The translations under genes were made by a program, and so were the position numbers. The notes under the pieces are model-generated. The model worked only from the letters and a program-made list of their open reading frames with translations, made no database searches and had not been told where the DNA came from. Shown piece after piece: positions 39,319 to 48,385 of a stretch of 64,000 nt of DNA. The DNA comes from Thermotomaculum hydrothermale (GTDB lineage Bacteria > Acidobacteriota > Holophagae > Thermotomaculales > Thermotomaculaceae), in the NCBI RefSeq assembly GCF_016592575.1, contig NZ_AP017470.1, positions 806,001 to 870,000 of the forward strand, read 5' to 3'. Position 1 is the stretch's first letter; each line of letters starts with the position of its first letter.

Positions 39319-40260
39319 ATGAAAATCTTTAAATTTTTAACAGTATTTACACTTGTACTTGTTTTTACAGTTAAATCATTAGCGGGAATTACTGCGGGAA
39401 TGATTATTTTCAAGGTTGTTGATGAGAACAACAAACCTCTTGAAGGAGTTAAAATCACAATTACAATGAAGAAGAGGCAATCATTTAAAAAGGTACTGGA
39501 AACAAATAAAAAGGGAATTGCAAAGGTGACCTTAAACATTGCAACTTATACTGTAAAGTTTGAAAAAGAAGGATATGTGGCATATGAAACTTTGACAAAG
39601 CCTATTATCAGTGATAAAAAGGTTGAAAATATTAAATTAATGAGTATGAAAGCTGCTGCTAAACAAGAAGAAAGCAAATTATCTCCAGAAGACAGAGGAG
39701 CTCTTTTATTCAATCAGGCAGTTGAATACTTAAAAAAGAAAGACGACAAAGGTGCTTATCCATTATTGAAGCAGGCTGTTGAATTAAACCCTGACCTTGC
39801 TTTTGCATGGTTCCATTTAGGAAGAATTGACTTAATGAATAATAAACTTGACGATGCTGAAAGGGAGCTTTTAAAGGCAATTGATTTAAACAGCAGCATG
39901 GGGCCTGCATTTGCTTTACTTGCAGATGTTTACAAGAAAAAGGGCGATGAAGAAAATTACAAAAAGTATCATAAAAAGGCGGAAGAGATGGGCGCTATTG
40001 ACCCAGCGGAATACTACAATAAAGCGGTTGAATACATAAATGCAGGTGATGATAAAAATGCGAAAGTTTATCTTGAAAAAACTTTACAGGTAGATGCCAA
40101 GTATGCTGATGCTTACTATCAGTTAGGTCTGCTGTATTTAAGACAGGGTGATATGAACAAGTGTGTTGAAATGCTAAAAAAATACCTTGAACTTGCTCCT
40201 AATGGCAAATATGCTGGTGATTGCCAGGGATTAATTCAGGGTTTAACAGCAGGTCAATAA
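39319..40260 (+). CDS. Exported TPR protein with carboxypeptidase-regulatory-like domain
   Basis: A 313-aa protein with a signal peptide (to about residue 23), a beta-sandwich domain like CarboxypepD_reg or PEGA (MIIFKVVDENNKPLEGVKIT, ending in YTVKFEKEGYVAYE), then four or five tetratricopeptide units (FNQAVEYLKKKDDKGAYPLL; AWFHLGRIDLMNNKLDDAE; AYYQLGLLYLRQGDMNKC). It should be a periplasmic scaffold. AAAGGAG precedes the ATG. It lies 48 nt before the secreted protease gene, which may share its transcript. Confidence 0.82.
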   Translation: MKIFKFLTVFTLVLVFTVKSLAGITAGMIIFKVVDENNKPLEGVKITITMKKRQSFKKVLETNKKGIAKVTLNIATYTVKFEKEGYVAYETLTKPIISDKKVENIKLMSMKAAAKQEESKLSPEDRGALLFNQAVEYLKKKDDKGAYPLLKQAVELNPDLAFAWFHLGRIDLMNNKLDDAERELLKAIDLNSSMGPAFALLADVYKKKGDEENYKKYHKKAEEMGAIDPAEYYNKAVEYINAGDDKNAKVYLEKTLQVDAKYADAYYQLGLLYLRQGDMNKCVEMLKKYLELAPNGKYAGDCQGLIQGLTAGQ

Positions 40261-40308
40261 TTGAAATTGCGTGTAAACTTTTAAATTTTCTATATGGGGG
40301 TGTCTTTA

Positions 40309-43300
40309 ATGAAAAAATTTGTTTCATTGTTGGTATTGTTATTTGCGGTTGGCAACCTTATGGCTGCTGACAGATATATTGTTGTCCTTGATAAGCAGCC
40401 TGTAATTAAAGTTGCTAAAAGGGCTGTGAAAACTAAAGCTGCCAAAATGTACAGGCAGGAAGTACTTGAACAGCAAAAGGATTTTATAAACTTTGTGGAA
40501 AAGAATTTAAAAGGGAAGACGTTTGGCTCTATACAAACTGTTTTAAATGCAGTTTTTGTTGAGATAGATGCTAATAAGGTCGAGAAGTTGAAGGAATTTC
40601 CCGGGGTTAAATATATTCAAAAAGACAAAATCTATAAACTGGAATTAGACGGTGCAAACAGGGTTTGCGATAATGTTGCAGTTTATAGAAGGTTGGGCAT
40701 GTCAAACCTTGACATAGGAAAGGGAGTTAAAATAGCAATACTTGATACAGGTATTGATATATCAAATCCAATGTTTAATGATGAGGGGTTTGAATATCCA
40801 GAAGGGTTTAACCCTGGTGATGACAACGAACAGGACTACACAAACAACAAAGTAATTGTTGCCAAAAACTTTGGTTCAGACCAGAATGCATCAGACCAGT
40901 ATGGCCATGGTACCGCTTGTGCAGGATGTGCAGCAGGTAGGTATGTAGAGGTTCAGGATGGTTTATTCCTTTATAAACTTTTAGGTGCTGCTCCAGGTGC
41001 TTATTTAGGTAACTATAAGGTTTTTACTATGGGTCCCCAGGGTCCCAGCGCTTATCAATCTTCAATATTAAACGGTATAGATGCAGCAGTTAACGATGGT
41101 ATGGATATTATTTCAATGAGTTTAGGGGGAGATATAAGCGGAAGCGCTTCAGATGATGCAGAAGTTCAGGCAATTGAGAACGCAATAGATGCTGGAGTAG
41201 TTTGCCTTGTTGCTGCAGGAAATGAAGGTGATAATTTTGAAGATTTAATTTCTAAGTATTGTGGAAATGACCCAACTTGTGATGAATGGAGAAATCACCT
41301 TGATGAATTTTCTCTTGTTCCAATGAGTGTTGCCGCTCCAGGTAATGCACCGGATGCAATTACAGTTGGTGCTGTCGACAATGAAAGGAATTATTCGGCA
41401 GTCAGACATGCTACTTTCTATATTGATGATGAGCCAATAAGTGAACTATCAGATATCCAGTATGGTGTGGATACTCAGGTAGGTGCAAATCTTACAGAAT
41501 TTTCAAAGACAGAGGTTGTTGACCTTGCTGATTACACCACAGACGATGAAGCATGCAATCCGCTTGACGGAATTGATTTATCAGGTAAGGCGGTTCTTGT
41601 AAAAAGGGGAGATTGTTATTTCTGCCAGAAGATTAAGCATTGCCAGGATGCTGGTGCTGCGGCTGTAATTGTTTACAATAGTTACCCTGACGATGACCCT
41701 GACCATGGTGGAATAATAAATATGGATGTTGGACCAAGCCAGAATTGTCCATATGCTTTAAACATTCCTGGATTTTTTATTAAAAACAGTGATGGCGTTG
41801 CCTTAAAACAAGTTCTTGCATCTTCAACAAGCCCTGTTTACTTTTCAATCTGGGTTGAAACTGAATACCAGAAAGTAGCATCAGGTTACAAAACATGGTT
41901 TTCTTCAACAGGGCCAACAAAGAATGATTATTTTTTGAAACCTGATGTTGCTGCTCCTGGGCAGAGGATTATGGCTCCTACTCAGGATGACAATAACTCA
42001 AGTGATATGTACAGTGCAACTGGTTTTGCTGAAACACAGGGTACAAGTTTTTCCACACCTTATACGGCCGGTATTGCTGCAGCATTTAAGTCATTGTTTC
42101 CTGATTTAAGTCCTGCGGAGATTAAGGGAGTTTTGTGTACTGCAACTGGGTTTGGTTACGATTTGTATCAGTCAAAAAATGGTATTAACAACATCTTTTA
42201 TACAAATGGATACGCAACTCCAGCATTTTTAGGTGGCGGAATTGTAAATATGGAGAATGCTGTAAATGCTAAATTAACATTGATGCCTTCAAACATTAGT
42301 TTTGGTAATGTTGACACATCAAGTGTTAGTTCAATATCAAAAACTTTTACAGTTAAAAACATTACTAATTCAACAATTTCTTTTATCCCTTCATTGTTAA
42401 ATATTTGTGCAAATGACAGGGTTAATGCAAGCATATCACCGACAACCAAACAAACATTAAATCCAGGTGAAAGTGTGGATATAACTTTAACAGCGCATTA
42501 CACAGACCCTGCAGCAACTCATCTTATGGGTTTTGTAGTTCTCACAGATAACTATGGAAATGAGTATAAGCTTCCATTCTATGGCAGGTTTGTTTCAAGC
42601 GATGTATTAAATCATGGTGATACAGAAGACGAAGATGGTGACGGAATTAACCATGGTACAGAGTTGGGAGCATGGAGTGATGTTTACCTGACAGATACAG
42701 ATAATGATGGAATGAGTGATGCTGATGAAATAAATGGAATAGATGTTAACGGAAAAACTATCCATTACAACCCTGCAAATGCAACTTCTGTTTACTATGA
42801 TCCATTTGCTGATACTGAACTAACAGTAGAAACATATGTTCCTGTTTTTAATAACGATTATGATGAAGATGAATTTACTCAATGCACTCTTTACCTTTCC
42901 AATCCGAATAGTGAAAGTGTATATTTAAGGGTTTTACCTCTTGCACCTGACGGCACTATAACAACAACAGTGAGAAAACTTAAATTAGAACCTCATGGAT
43001 GGAAAGGAGTAAAGATTGATAAAGGAATGTTCCCGGTAGGCGGTGGCTGGATTTTAGTAAAATCTTCTAATACTGTTAAAGCTGTTATGAATTTTGAAAC
43101 ACTTGAATTCAACAGAAAGAAACCTGGAAAAGAAGCAAATTATTACATTGAAAACTCTGCAGCAATTGCTGGTACAGACAGATTGTATTCAAAAGTATAT
43201 GTCCCGCACATTGCTGAACAAACTGAGCAGTGGGATACATTTGTATCTGTTGCTAACCCCGGTTCTGCTTCTATAGCTCCAAAGTTTGTTGTTCCAGGCT

Positions 43301-44223
43301 CAACTCCAGTTGACCTTGGAAGTGTTGGCAAACTGGGATTGTATGCTGCGGAAGATGTTTATTCTGATGTATTCAATGAAAACTTCCCTTATTCACCTGA
43401 TGATAAAGCTCACTGGTGGGCAACAATTGACGGTAACGGTTCACAGTTTGTTGCTATGGAAGCTTTCAGCCAGTTAAGGTTTGAAGATATGAGCGATCCT
43501 ACACCATTAATGGATCAGGTAGGAGCTTTGCTTCTCACCGATGATGCATCAACAACTGTTATAATTCCTCATGTTGATACACACTGGTTGTGGTGGACAG
43601 GGGTTGTAATCAACAATGTAAATGATGCTGATGTTAATGTTACCATGACTCCTTACGACAGCAATGGGAACGCTTTAACACCTGTAACATTTACACTTGC
43701 TGCAAATAGCAAGGCAGTTAACCTTGTTCAGGGGTTCTGGACATCAAACAATGCACAGTATCCAGAGGATACAGCCTGGATTAAAATAACCGCAGACCAG
43801 CCTATTACAGGTTATGAGTTGTTTGGCATAGACCCAACAAAAGGAAGCAACAACAATGGTGAAGACGCACTTGCTGGTGTAAGGCCAATTATGAATCCGT
43901 CTAACTCAATTGCATTCCCGTATGTATTTACTCAGACATCCAGTGAGTGGTGTGGAATTGTTGTAATAAATGCAAACGAAGAGACTGCAAACTTAACTAT
44001 TGAAGCATACAATGCTTTAGGTGAAAAGGTAGGCGAGTTAAATGAAAACTTAGGCGCTAACCAGAAGTGGGTTGGAGTAGTAAGCAGCGATTTAATACCA
44101 GGGCTTACAGATGATGTTAGGTGGATTAAGGTTACCTCTAATGTCCCTGTAGGTGGATTTGCGTTGTTTGGTGACCTTGACAGGTATTACATGAGTGGAT
44201 ACAAGGCAGTTGATGTTGAATAA
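40309..44223 (+). CDS. Secreted subtilisin-like serine protease with four C-terminal repeats
   Basis: ATG 40309 is chosen because GGGGGTG (40296-40302) fits as ribosome binding site and a signal peptide follows at once; an ATG at 40294 overlaps that site. The 1304-aa product has an I9-type propeptide (about 23-110), an S8 catalytic domain with Asp146 (ILDTGID), His200 (YGHGTAC) and Ser580 (GTSFSTP), and a protease-associated domain inserted at about 415-520. A beta sandwich, then an Asp-rich calcium segment with DxDxDG steps (about 774-815), lead to four related domains of about 110 residues. It should be exported and active outside the cell. A strong terminator follows. Confidence 0.93.
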   Translation: MKKFVSLLVLLFAVGNLMAADRYIVVLDKQPVIKVAKRAVKTKAAKMYRQEVLEQQKDFINFVEKNLKGKTFGSIQTVLNAVFVEIDANKVEKLKEFPGVKYIQKDKIYKLELDGANRVCDNVAVYRRLGMSNLDIGKGVKIAILDTGIDISNPMFNDEGFEYPEGFNPGDDNEQDYTNNKVIVAKNFGSDQNASDQYGHGTACAGCAAGRYVEVQDGLFLYKLLGAAPGAYLGNYKVFTMGPQGPSAYQSSILNGIDAAVNDGMDIISMSLGGDISGSASDDAEVQAIENAIDAGVVCLVAAGNEGDNFEDLISKYCGNDPTCDEWRNHLDEFSLVPMSVAAPGNAPDAITVGAVDNERNYSAVRHATFYIDDEPISELSDIQYGVDTQVGANLTEFSKTEVVDLADYTTDDEACNPLDGIDLSGKAVLVKRGDCYFCQKIKHCQDAGAAAVIVYNSYPDDDPDHGGIINMDVGPSQNCPYALNIPGFFIKNSDGVALKQVLASSTSPVYFSIWVETEYQKVASGYKTWFSSTGPTKNDYFLKPDVAAPGQRIMAPTQDDNNSSDMYSATGFAETQGTSFSTPYTAGIAAAFKSLFPDLSPAEIKGVLCTATGFGYDLYQSKNGINNIFYTNGYATPAFLGGGIVNMENAVNAKLTLMPSNISFGNVDTSSVSSISKTFTVKNITNSTISFIPSLLNICANDRVNASISPTTKQTLNPGESVDITLTAHYTDPAATHLMGFVVLTDNYGNEYKLPFYGRFVSSDVLNHGDTEDEDGDGINHGTELGAWSDVYLTDTDNDGMSDADEINGIDVNGKTIHYNPANATSVYYDPFADTELTVETYVPVFNNDYDEDEFTQCTLYLSNPNSESVYLRVLPLAPDGTITTTVRKLKLEPHGWKGVKIDKGMFPVGGGWILVKSSNTVKAVMNFETLEFNRKKPGKEANYYIENSAAIAGTDRLYSKVYVPHIAEQTEQWDTFVSVANPGSASIAPKFVVPGSTPVDLGSVGKLGLYAAEDVYSDVFNENFPYSPDDKAHWWATIDGNGSQFVAMEAFSQLRFEDMSDPTPLMDQVGALLLTDDASTTVIIPHVDTHWLWWTGVVINNVNDADVNVTMTPYDSNGNALTPVTFTLAANSKAVNLVQGFWTSNNAQYPEDTAWIKITADQPITGYELFGIDPTKGSNNNGEDALAGVRPIMNPSNSIAFPYVFTQTSSEWCGIVVINANEETANLTIEAYNALGEKVGELNENLGANQKWVGVVSSDLIPGLTDDVRWIKVTSNVPVGGFALFGDLDRYYMSGYKAVDVE

Positions 44224-44231
44224 TATGTGTA

Positions 44232-44280
44232 ACTTTTTCAACAACTGTGTAAAAAATTACACAGTAAATTTTGAAAAAGT
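44232..44280. repeat. Nested double hairpin after the protease gene
   Basis: Outer arms ACTTTTTCAA (44232-44241) and TTGAAAAAGT (44271-44280) are perfect complements. Inside them CTGTGTAA (44245-44252) and TTACACAG (44257-44264) form a second perfect stem with an AAAA loop. The element is separate from the terminator that starts 21 nt later. Confidence 0.8.
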
Positions 44281-44300
44281 GTAAAAATTTTCAATAGTGA

Positions 44301-44328
44301 AAAGGGTGCCTATTTTGGCACCCTTTTT
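44301..44328 (+). terminator. Strong rho-independent terminator between the protease gene and lpxC
   Basis: AAAGGGTGCC (44301-44310) pairs with GGCACCCTTT (44317-44326) around a 6-nt loop; the T-run is TTTTT at 44324-44328. It is a near-symmetric stem and could also work on the opposite strand. Confidence 0.93.
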
Positions 44329-44345
44329 GCATTAAAAGAGGAGTG

Positions 44346-45254
44346 ATGAGGCAGATAACTATAAAGAAGTCGGTAAAAACGTCTGGTATAGGGTTGCATT
44401 CGGGGAAGAAAGTTAATTTAGAGTTTCACCCTGCCCCTGAAAATACGGGGATTGTTTTTAGAAGGGTGGATAAAAATCACTTTCCTATAAAGGCAGATAT
44501 ATCCTATGTATCTAAGCTTGCATATGCAACCAATTTGACTAAAGATAAAGTTTCTATTGCCACAACAGAACATTTATTGGCAACTCTCAGGGGGTTAGGA
44601 ATAGATAATATCTATGTGGACATTGATGCTGAAGAGACTCCTATAATGGATGGAAGTGCTTCTGCATTTGTCTATCTGTTAAAGGAAGCTGGAATTAAAA
44701 AACAGAGAGCAGAGAAAAAATATTTAAGGATTAAAAAACCAAAACACTATTTGAATGGTGATAGAAGAATTTCTATTTATCCTTATGATGGTTTTAAAAT
44801 TACCTATACCATTGAATTTGACCATCCTCTAATAAGGCGACAAACAAGAACCCTTGAGTTAAAATCTGATGATGATTTTGAAAACGAGGTTTCTCCTGCA
44901 AGGACATTTGGTTTTTTAAAAGATGTTGAGATGTTGAGAAAAAATGGGCTGGCTTTAGGGGGTTCACTTGAAAACGCCATAGTTATTGATTCGGATAAAA
45001 TTTTAAACGGGCATTTAAGGTTTTCCGATGAATTTGTAAGACATAAAATTCTTGATGTAATTGGAGACCTTGCTCTTTTAGGATATCCAATTTTAGGCCA
45101 TGTGGTAGCATACAAGGCAGGACATGAGATTCATACAAGCCTTGCCAGAGAGATAAAAAAAGACCCTGAAAGCTATGAGATTGTTAATGCTGGAGAACTT
45201 GATTTTATTGCAAAAGAAGACAAAGCTATTCAGGTTGCGGAAGAACTTGCATAA
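44346..45254 (+). CDS. lpxC: UDP-3-O-acyl-N-acetylglucosamine deacetylase
   Basis: A 302-aa LpxC, the committed zinc enzyme of lipid A synthesis. The zinc ligands are the His in ATTEHLLATL and the HKILDVIGD His and Asp; the catalytic His is in KAGHEIHTS. The family opener TIKKSVKTSGIGLHSGKKV is present. ATG 44346 is preferred over GTG 44343 because GAGGAG overlaps the GTG. It shows the organism makes lipopolysaccharide. It lies right after a strong terminator and has no visible promoter box of its own, so some read-through may feed it. Confidence 0.96.
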   Translation: MRQITIKKSVKTSGIGLHSGKKVNLEFHPAPENTGIVFRRVDKNHFPIKADISYVSKLAYATNLTKDKVSIATTEHLLATLRGLGIDNIYVDIDAEETPIMDGSASAFVYLLKEAGIKKQRAEKKYLRIKKPKHYLNGDRRISIYPYDGFKITYTIEFDHPLIRRQTRTLELKSDDDFENEVSPARTFGFLKDVEMLRKNGLALGGSLENAIVIDSDKILNGHLRFSDEFVRHKILDVIGDLALLGYPILGHVVAYKAGHEIHTSLAREIKKDPESYEIVNAGELDFIAKEDKAIQVAEELA

Positions 45255-45260
45255 ATTAAA

Positions 45261-45380
45261 GATTGTAAATTTTTGATTCTAAATTTTAAATTTTATATTA
45301 TGGATTGAGGAAAAATCTTTTAATTTAAAAATCCTTTCCTCAATTCAAAATCCAAAATTTTTAATCCAACATTTACAATC
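45261..45380. repeat. 120-bp imperfect inverted repeat between lpxC and the DUF3187 gene
   Basis: Outer arms GATTGTAAAT (45261-45270) and ATTTACAATC (45371-45380) match exactly, and inner arms ATTGAGGAAA and TTTCCTCAAT match exactly. The part between arms is imperfect but similar in both (TTGATT/AATCCAA, AAATTTT). It is AT-rich and lies between convergent genes. It may act as a two-way terminator or be a decayed small mobile repeat. Confidence 0.75.
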
Positions 45381-45400
45381 AAAAATTAGGTATTCCAAAC

Positions 45401-46384
45401 CTAAAACCTAATCTTTTTTGTTACAGTTACGGTTATATCAGGTGCTGTGTATGTGAAAACATCTTCTGTAAAGCTTACCTGATAGTCTCTGTATTGAATT
45501 CCTAAAGCAAACATTGCCATGTAATCATCCATTCTGTCAAATCCTGTGTTGTATGGGGAAGATTGAAGATAAAGCTGGCCAATTGCTTTAAAATCCTCAT
45601 TAATTTTGTAGGAAAGTCCAAAATATATGTACCCGCTTTCATCAAGGCTTGTTACATATTTTTTGTCTGGATTTCCATAGTTTAAATATCCCAGGCCATA
45701 GAATAGATTGAAATTATTAAATCTATTTTCTCCATTAAACCCGAAGCCGAAATCAAATGAGCCTGATGATAGGCCATCAGACACAGAAGCAACAGGAAGT
45801 TTACAAAATATTGAAAAATTAAACCTGAAATTACTAATGTCTCTGACTTTATAAATATTATAGCCTAATGTAATATCTCCTATCCCTGCAACTGATGTTG
45901 TTTTGTTTATTTCACCTATTCTAAACACAAATTGATTATTTTCTACAAGCTCCCTTCCCCCATTGTTAAAACCTACATAGTCATGGTAATCTTCAATAAT
46001 AGAATCAAACATTCCCTTCCAGTGATAAATTGCAGGGATTTCAATATAGATGCTTGAAAATGCTGTTAGCCTTCTTTCAATTTTTGTTGTAATTGATAAA
46101 GTTTCCATGTCAAATGCAATGTTTTTATCTAATTCAGGGTTGTCAATAAATGAATAGGCAAAAATATTTGAATACTGTGTCGTGAATGTTATGTTATACT
46201 TTTTCCCATTGTAAAAGTCAAATTGCTCAAAATCAGGCTGGAGTATATTAAGGTAAAAAGGAGCATTATTTTTTATAAAAAGAGATTGGGAAAATAAATT
46301 AGTGGTTAAAAAAAATGTGAAAATTAAAAAAGCCGACAGGAGGCTTAGCTTCCTGTCAGCTGATATTCTCTTTTTCCTTCTTAG
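45401..46384 (-). CDS. DUF3187-type outer membrane beta-barrel protein
   Basis: The frame opens at a TTG at 46417, but ATG 46384 gives a sound signal peptide (MLRRKKRISADRK, then a hydrophobic core ending in NLFSQS). The mature protein has alternating aromatic-rich strands through its length (YNITFTTQYSNIFAYSF, FSIYCKLPVA-like steps, YGLGYLNYGNP) and ends with Phe in VTVTKKIRF, the terminal aromatic expected of barrel proteins inserted by BamA. This fits DUF3187. The start overlaps the upstream gene and a terminator hairpin. Its function is unknown. Confidence 0.75.
   Translation of the reverse strand, partial: LRRKKRISADRKLSLLSAFLIFTFFLTTNLFSQSLFIKNNAPFYLNILQPDFEQFDFYNGKKYNITFTTQYSNIFAYSFIDNPELDKNIAFDMETLSITTKIERRLTAFSSIYIEIPAIYHWKGMFDSIIEDYHDYVGFNNGGRELVENNQFVFRIGEINKTTSVAGIGDITLGYNIYKVRDISNFRFNFSIFCKLPVASVSDGLSSGSFDFGFGFNGENRFNNFNLFYGLGYLNYGNPDKKYVTSLDESGYIYFGLSYKINEDFKAIGQLYLQSSPYNTGFDRMDDYMAMFALGIQYRDYQVSFTEDVFTYTAPDITVTVTKKIRF
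46326..46360 (-). terminator. Terminator-like hairpin at the end of the YfgM-like gene
   Basis: On the minus strand GCTGACAGGA and TCCTGTCGGC pair around a 9-nt loop with one wobble, followed by TTTTTT. The stem contains the stop codon of the YfgM-like gene and lies within the signal-peptide codons of the DUF3187 gene, so it may limit expression of that gene. Confidence 0.75.
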
Positions 46385-47072
46385 CATCTGTAGCAAAAGC
46401 TGAATCCGGAAAATCAAGTATTAACTGGTTTAACAACTCTTTTGCTTCCTCTAATTTGCCCTGTTTAACAAGGATTTTGCTCTTTTTGAGCAATTCATAG
46501 TCTTTAACAGGATTTTTAAAAGTGTCCTGTTTCATTAAATTGTCCAAAATTGCTATTGCTTTATCCAATTCACCGCTATTTGATTTAACATTTACCAATG
46601 TTAAAGCGACGGTTGTTTTAAAGGGATAAGGAGCACTGTTATAAAGATTTTCAAGAATTTTTTCCGCTTCCCCAATGTTGTTTAAATTAAGGTAGCAAAG
46701 TGCTTCATAGAATTTTGCTCTCAATTTAACTGATTTTGTTAAATTTTCTTTTTCAAGTTTTTTAAACTCTTCTAATGCTTTGTTGTACTGTTCTTCTTTG
46801 TTTTTGTATTTAGGTGCTTCATTTTTCTTTGGTTTGTAGTAAAAAATTTCTGTTGCCTTTGAAAAAGCGAGTTCTGATTTTTCTGTTTTGTTTGTGCTAT
46901 AAGAGGTTACAGCAACATAAATTGCTATTGCTGCAAAAATTGCAATAACAATGCCGTAAACCAATGTTTTGTTTTCTTTCCCCCATGAAAGTACCTTATC
47001 AACAACGCTTGCAACCTCGTCTTCTTTCATTAATTTTTTCATTTGCTTGTGTGAATACTTCTTTTCAGCCAC
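46356..47072 (-). CDS. YfgM-like membrane-anchored TPR protein
   Basis: A 238-aa protein with a short charged cytoplasmic start, one membrane helix (about 39-59) and a periplasmic TPR region (LRAKFYEALCYLNLNNIGEAEKILE; LLKKSKILVKQGKLEEAKELL). This is the layout of YfgM, an accessory factor of the SecYEG translocon. GTG 47072 is preferred to TTG 47075 because AGGAGG ends 5 nt before it. It is the last gene before a terminator in the minus-strand cluster, 57-60 nt after the deaminase gene. Confidence 0.72.
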   Translation of the reverse strand: MAEKKYSHKQMKKLMKEDEVASVVDKVLSWGKENKTLVYGIVIAIFAAIAIYVAVTSYSTNKTEKSELAFSKATEIFYYKPKKNEAPKYKNKEEQYNKALEEFKKLEKENLTKSVKLRAKFYEALCYLNLNNIGEAEKILENLYNSAPYPFKTTVALTLVNVKSNSGELDKAIAILDNLMKQDTFKNPVKDYELLKKSKILVKQGKLEEAKELLNQLILDFPDSAFATDAKKEKENIS

Positions 47073-47131
47073 CAATACCTCCTTTTATGCTTTAAAATTC
47101 TCTAAAATCTTCTCAAAAATGCCCTTTAAAG

Positions 47132-48385
47132 TCAAGCAAAGAGCCTGTTTATAACCTTAAAAAAGTTTTCTTTTATCTCTTCTTCCCCTTTAATGTGTCC
47201 GTTTTCCATTAGCACTTTACCGTTACATACAACTGTATCGGTTAATATTCCGCTTGCGGCATAAACAAAGTTTGAAATAGGATTGTGGAGCGGGGTAATT
47301 GTCTCGTGCATTTTCAATAAAATAAAATCTGCCGTATCTCCTTCTTCAAGTTTATTAACATTAAGGCCTAAGATCCTGAATCCCTCTGTTGCTCTGTACA
47401 CAACATCGTATGCGTTAGGAATTTCAGCGTCGTTGTTTCTCCATTTTTGTAAAATAGCTGCAACCTTCATTTCTTCTGTCATGTCAAGGTTGTTGTTTGA
47501 TGCAGCCCCATCTGTACCAAGACAAATTCTAACACCTTTTTCTCTCAATTCTTTCTTTGGCATAATGCCGCCAACTGCAAGTTTCATATTTGAAATTGGG
47601 GTATGGATTGCTATAGAGTTTCTTTCAGCAAGCAAATTTATTTCTTTAGGGTTAAGCCATATACAGTGTGCAAGCAAGGTTTTGTCAGTCAATACCCCTA
47701 ACTCGTCAAGGTATTCTGGAGGCCTTTTGCCTGTTTTCTTAACGCATTCTTCAACTTCTGTTAATGTCTCAGAGAGGTGAATATGCAGGTATGTGTCTTT
47801 TTCCTTTCTAAGTTCAGCAGCAAATCTTAACCCTTTGTCCGATACTGTGTAAACTGCATGAGGTCCCAATCCAACTTTTATTAAAGGATTTTTTTCATAG
47901 TATTTATCAAATATTTCAAGAGTTCTTTTTTCGTTAAACTTCTGCCTTTCAATGTCAAACATATCAATCATTACAGCATTTAAAATTGCCCTCATTCCCA
48001 TTTCTTCAACTGCCTGAAAGCAGGCGTCAAAGTGCCAGTACATATCGTTAAAAAGGGTAGTCCCTGTTTTTATCATTTCAAGGCAGGCAAATTTTGTTCC
48101 CCAGTAAACATCCTCTTCAGTCAGTTTTGATTCAATAGGCCATATTTTTGTTTGCAGCCATTCCATTAATTTTAAATCGTCAGCATAGCCTTTAAAAAGA
48201 ACCATGGCTGCATGAGTGTGCATATTTGCAAGAGCAGGGTATAGTATTTTATCCGTTCCGTCTATTACTTTGTCTGCCTGAATATCAAGGTTTTTCCCTA
48301 TTTTTTTAATCTTCCCTTTATCAACAAAAACATCTATTTTCTCATTTTTGAAAGAATGGATAACATTTTTAATTAGAATTGACAT
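47132..48385 (-). CDS. mtaD: 5-methylthioadenosine / S-adenosylhomocysteine deaminase
   Basis: A 417-aa amidohydrolase. The metal motif MHTHAAM lies near residue 57, the later metal ligands are in YLHIHLSET and LLAHC, and the final Asp is in LGTDGAASNN. The FKGYADDLKLMEWLQTKIWP segment and the SNNNLDM end are typical of MTA/SAH deaminase rather than guanine or cytosine deaminase. It would turn methylthioadenosine into methylthioinosine, or S-adenosylhomocysteine into the inosyl form. It overlaps the phosphorylase gene by 13 nt, which supports a shared pathway. Confidence 0.9.
   Translation of the reverse strand: MSILIKNVIHSFKNEKIDVFVDKGKIKKIGKNLDIQADKVIDGTDKILYPALANMHTHAAMVLFKGYADDLKLMEWLQTKIWPIESKLTEEDVYWGTKFACLEMIKTGTTLFNDMYWHFDACFQAVEEMGMRAILNAVMIDMFDIERQKFNEKRTLEIFDKYYEKNPLIKVGLGPHAVYTVSDKGLRFAAELRKEKDTYLHIHLSETLTEVEECVKKTGKRPPEYLDELGVLTDKTLLAHCIWLNPKEINLLAERNSIAIHTPISNMKLAVGGIMPKKELREKGVRICLGTDGAASNNNLDMTEEMKVAAILQKWRNNDAEIPNAYDVVYRATEGFRILGLNVNKLEEGDTADFILLKMHETITPLHNPISNFVYAASGILTDTVVCNGKVLMENGHIKGEEEIKENFFKVINRLFA

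Noticed and set aside
40294-40311. ATG 40294 as protease start
   Set aside because: It overlaps the GGGGGTG site, and the signal peptide begins at ATG 40309.
47283-47780. 165-codon open frame on the plus strand inside mtaD
   Set aside because: It is antisense to a conserved enzyme and shows no protein-like pattern.
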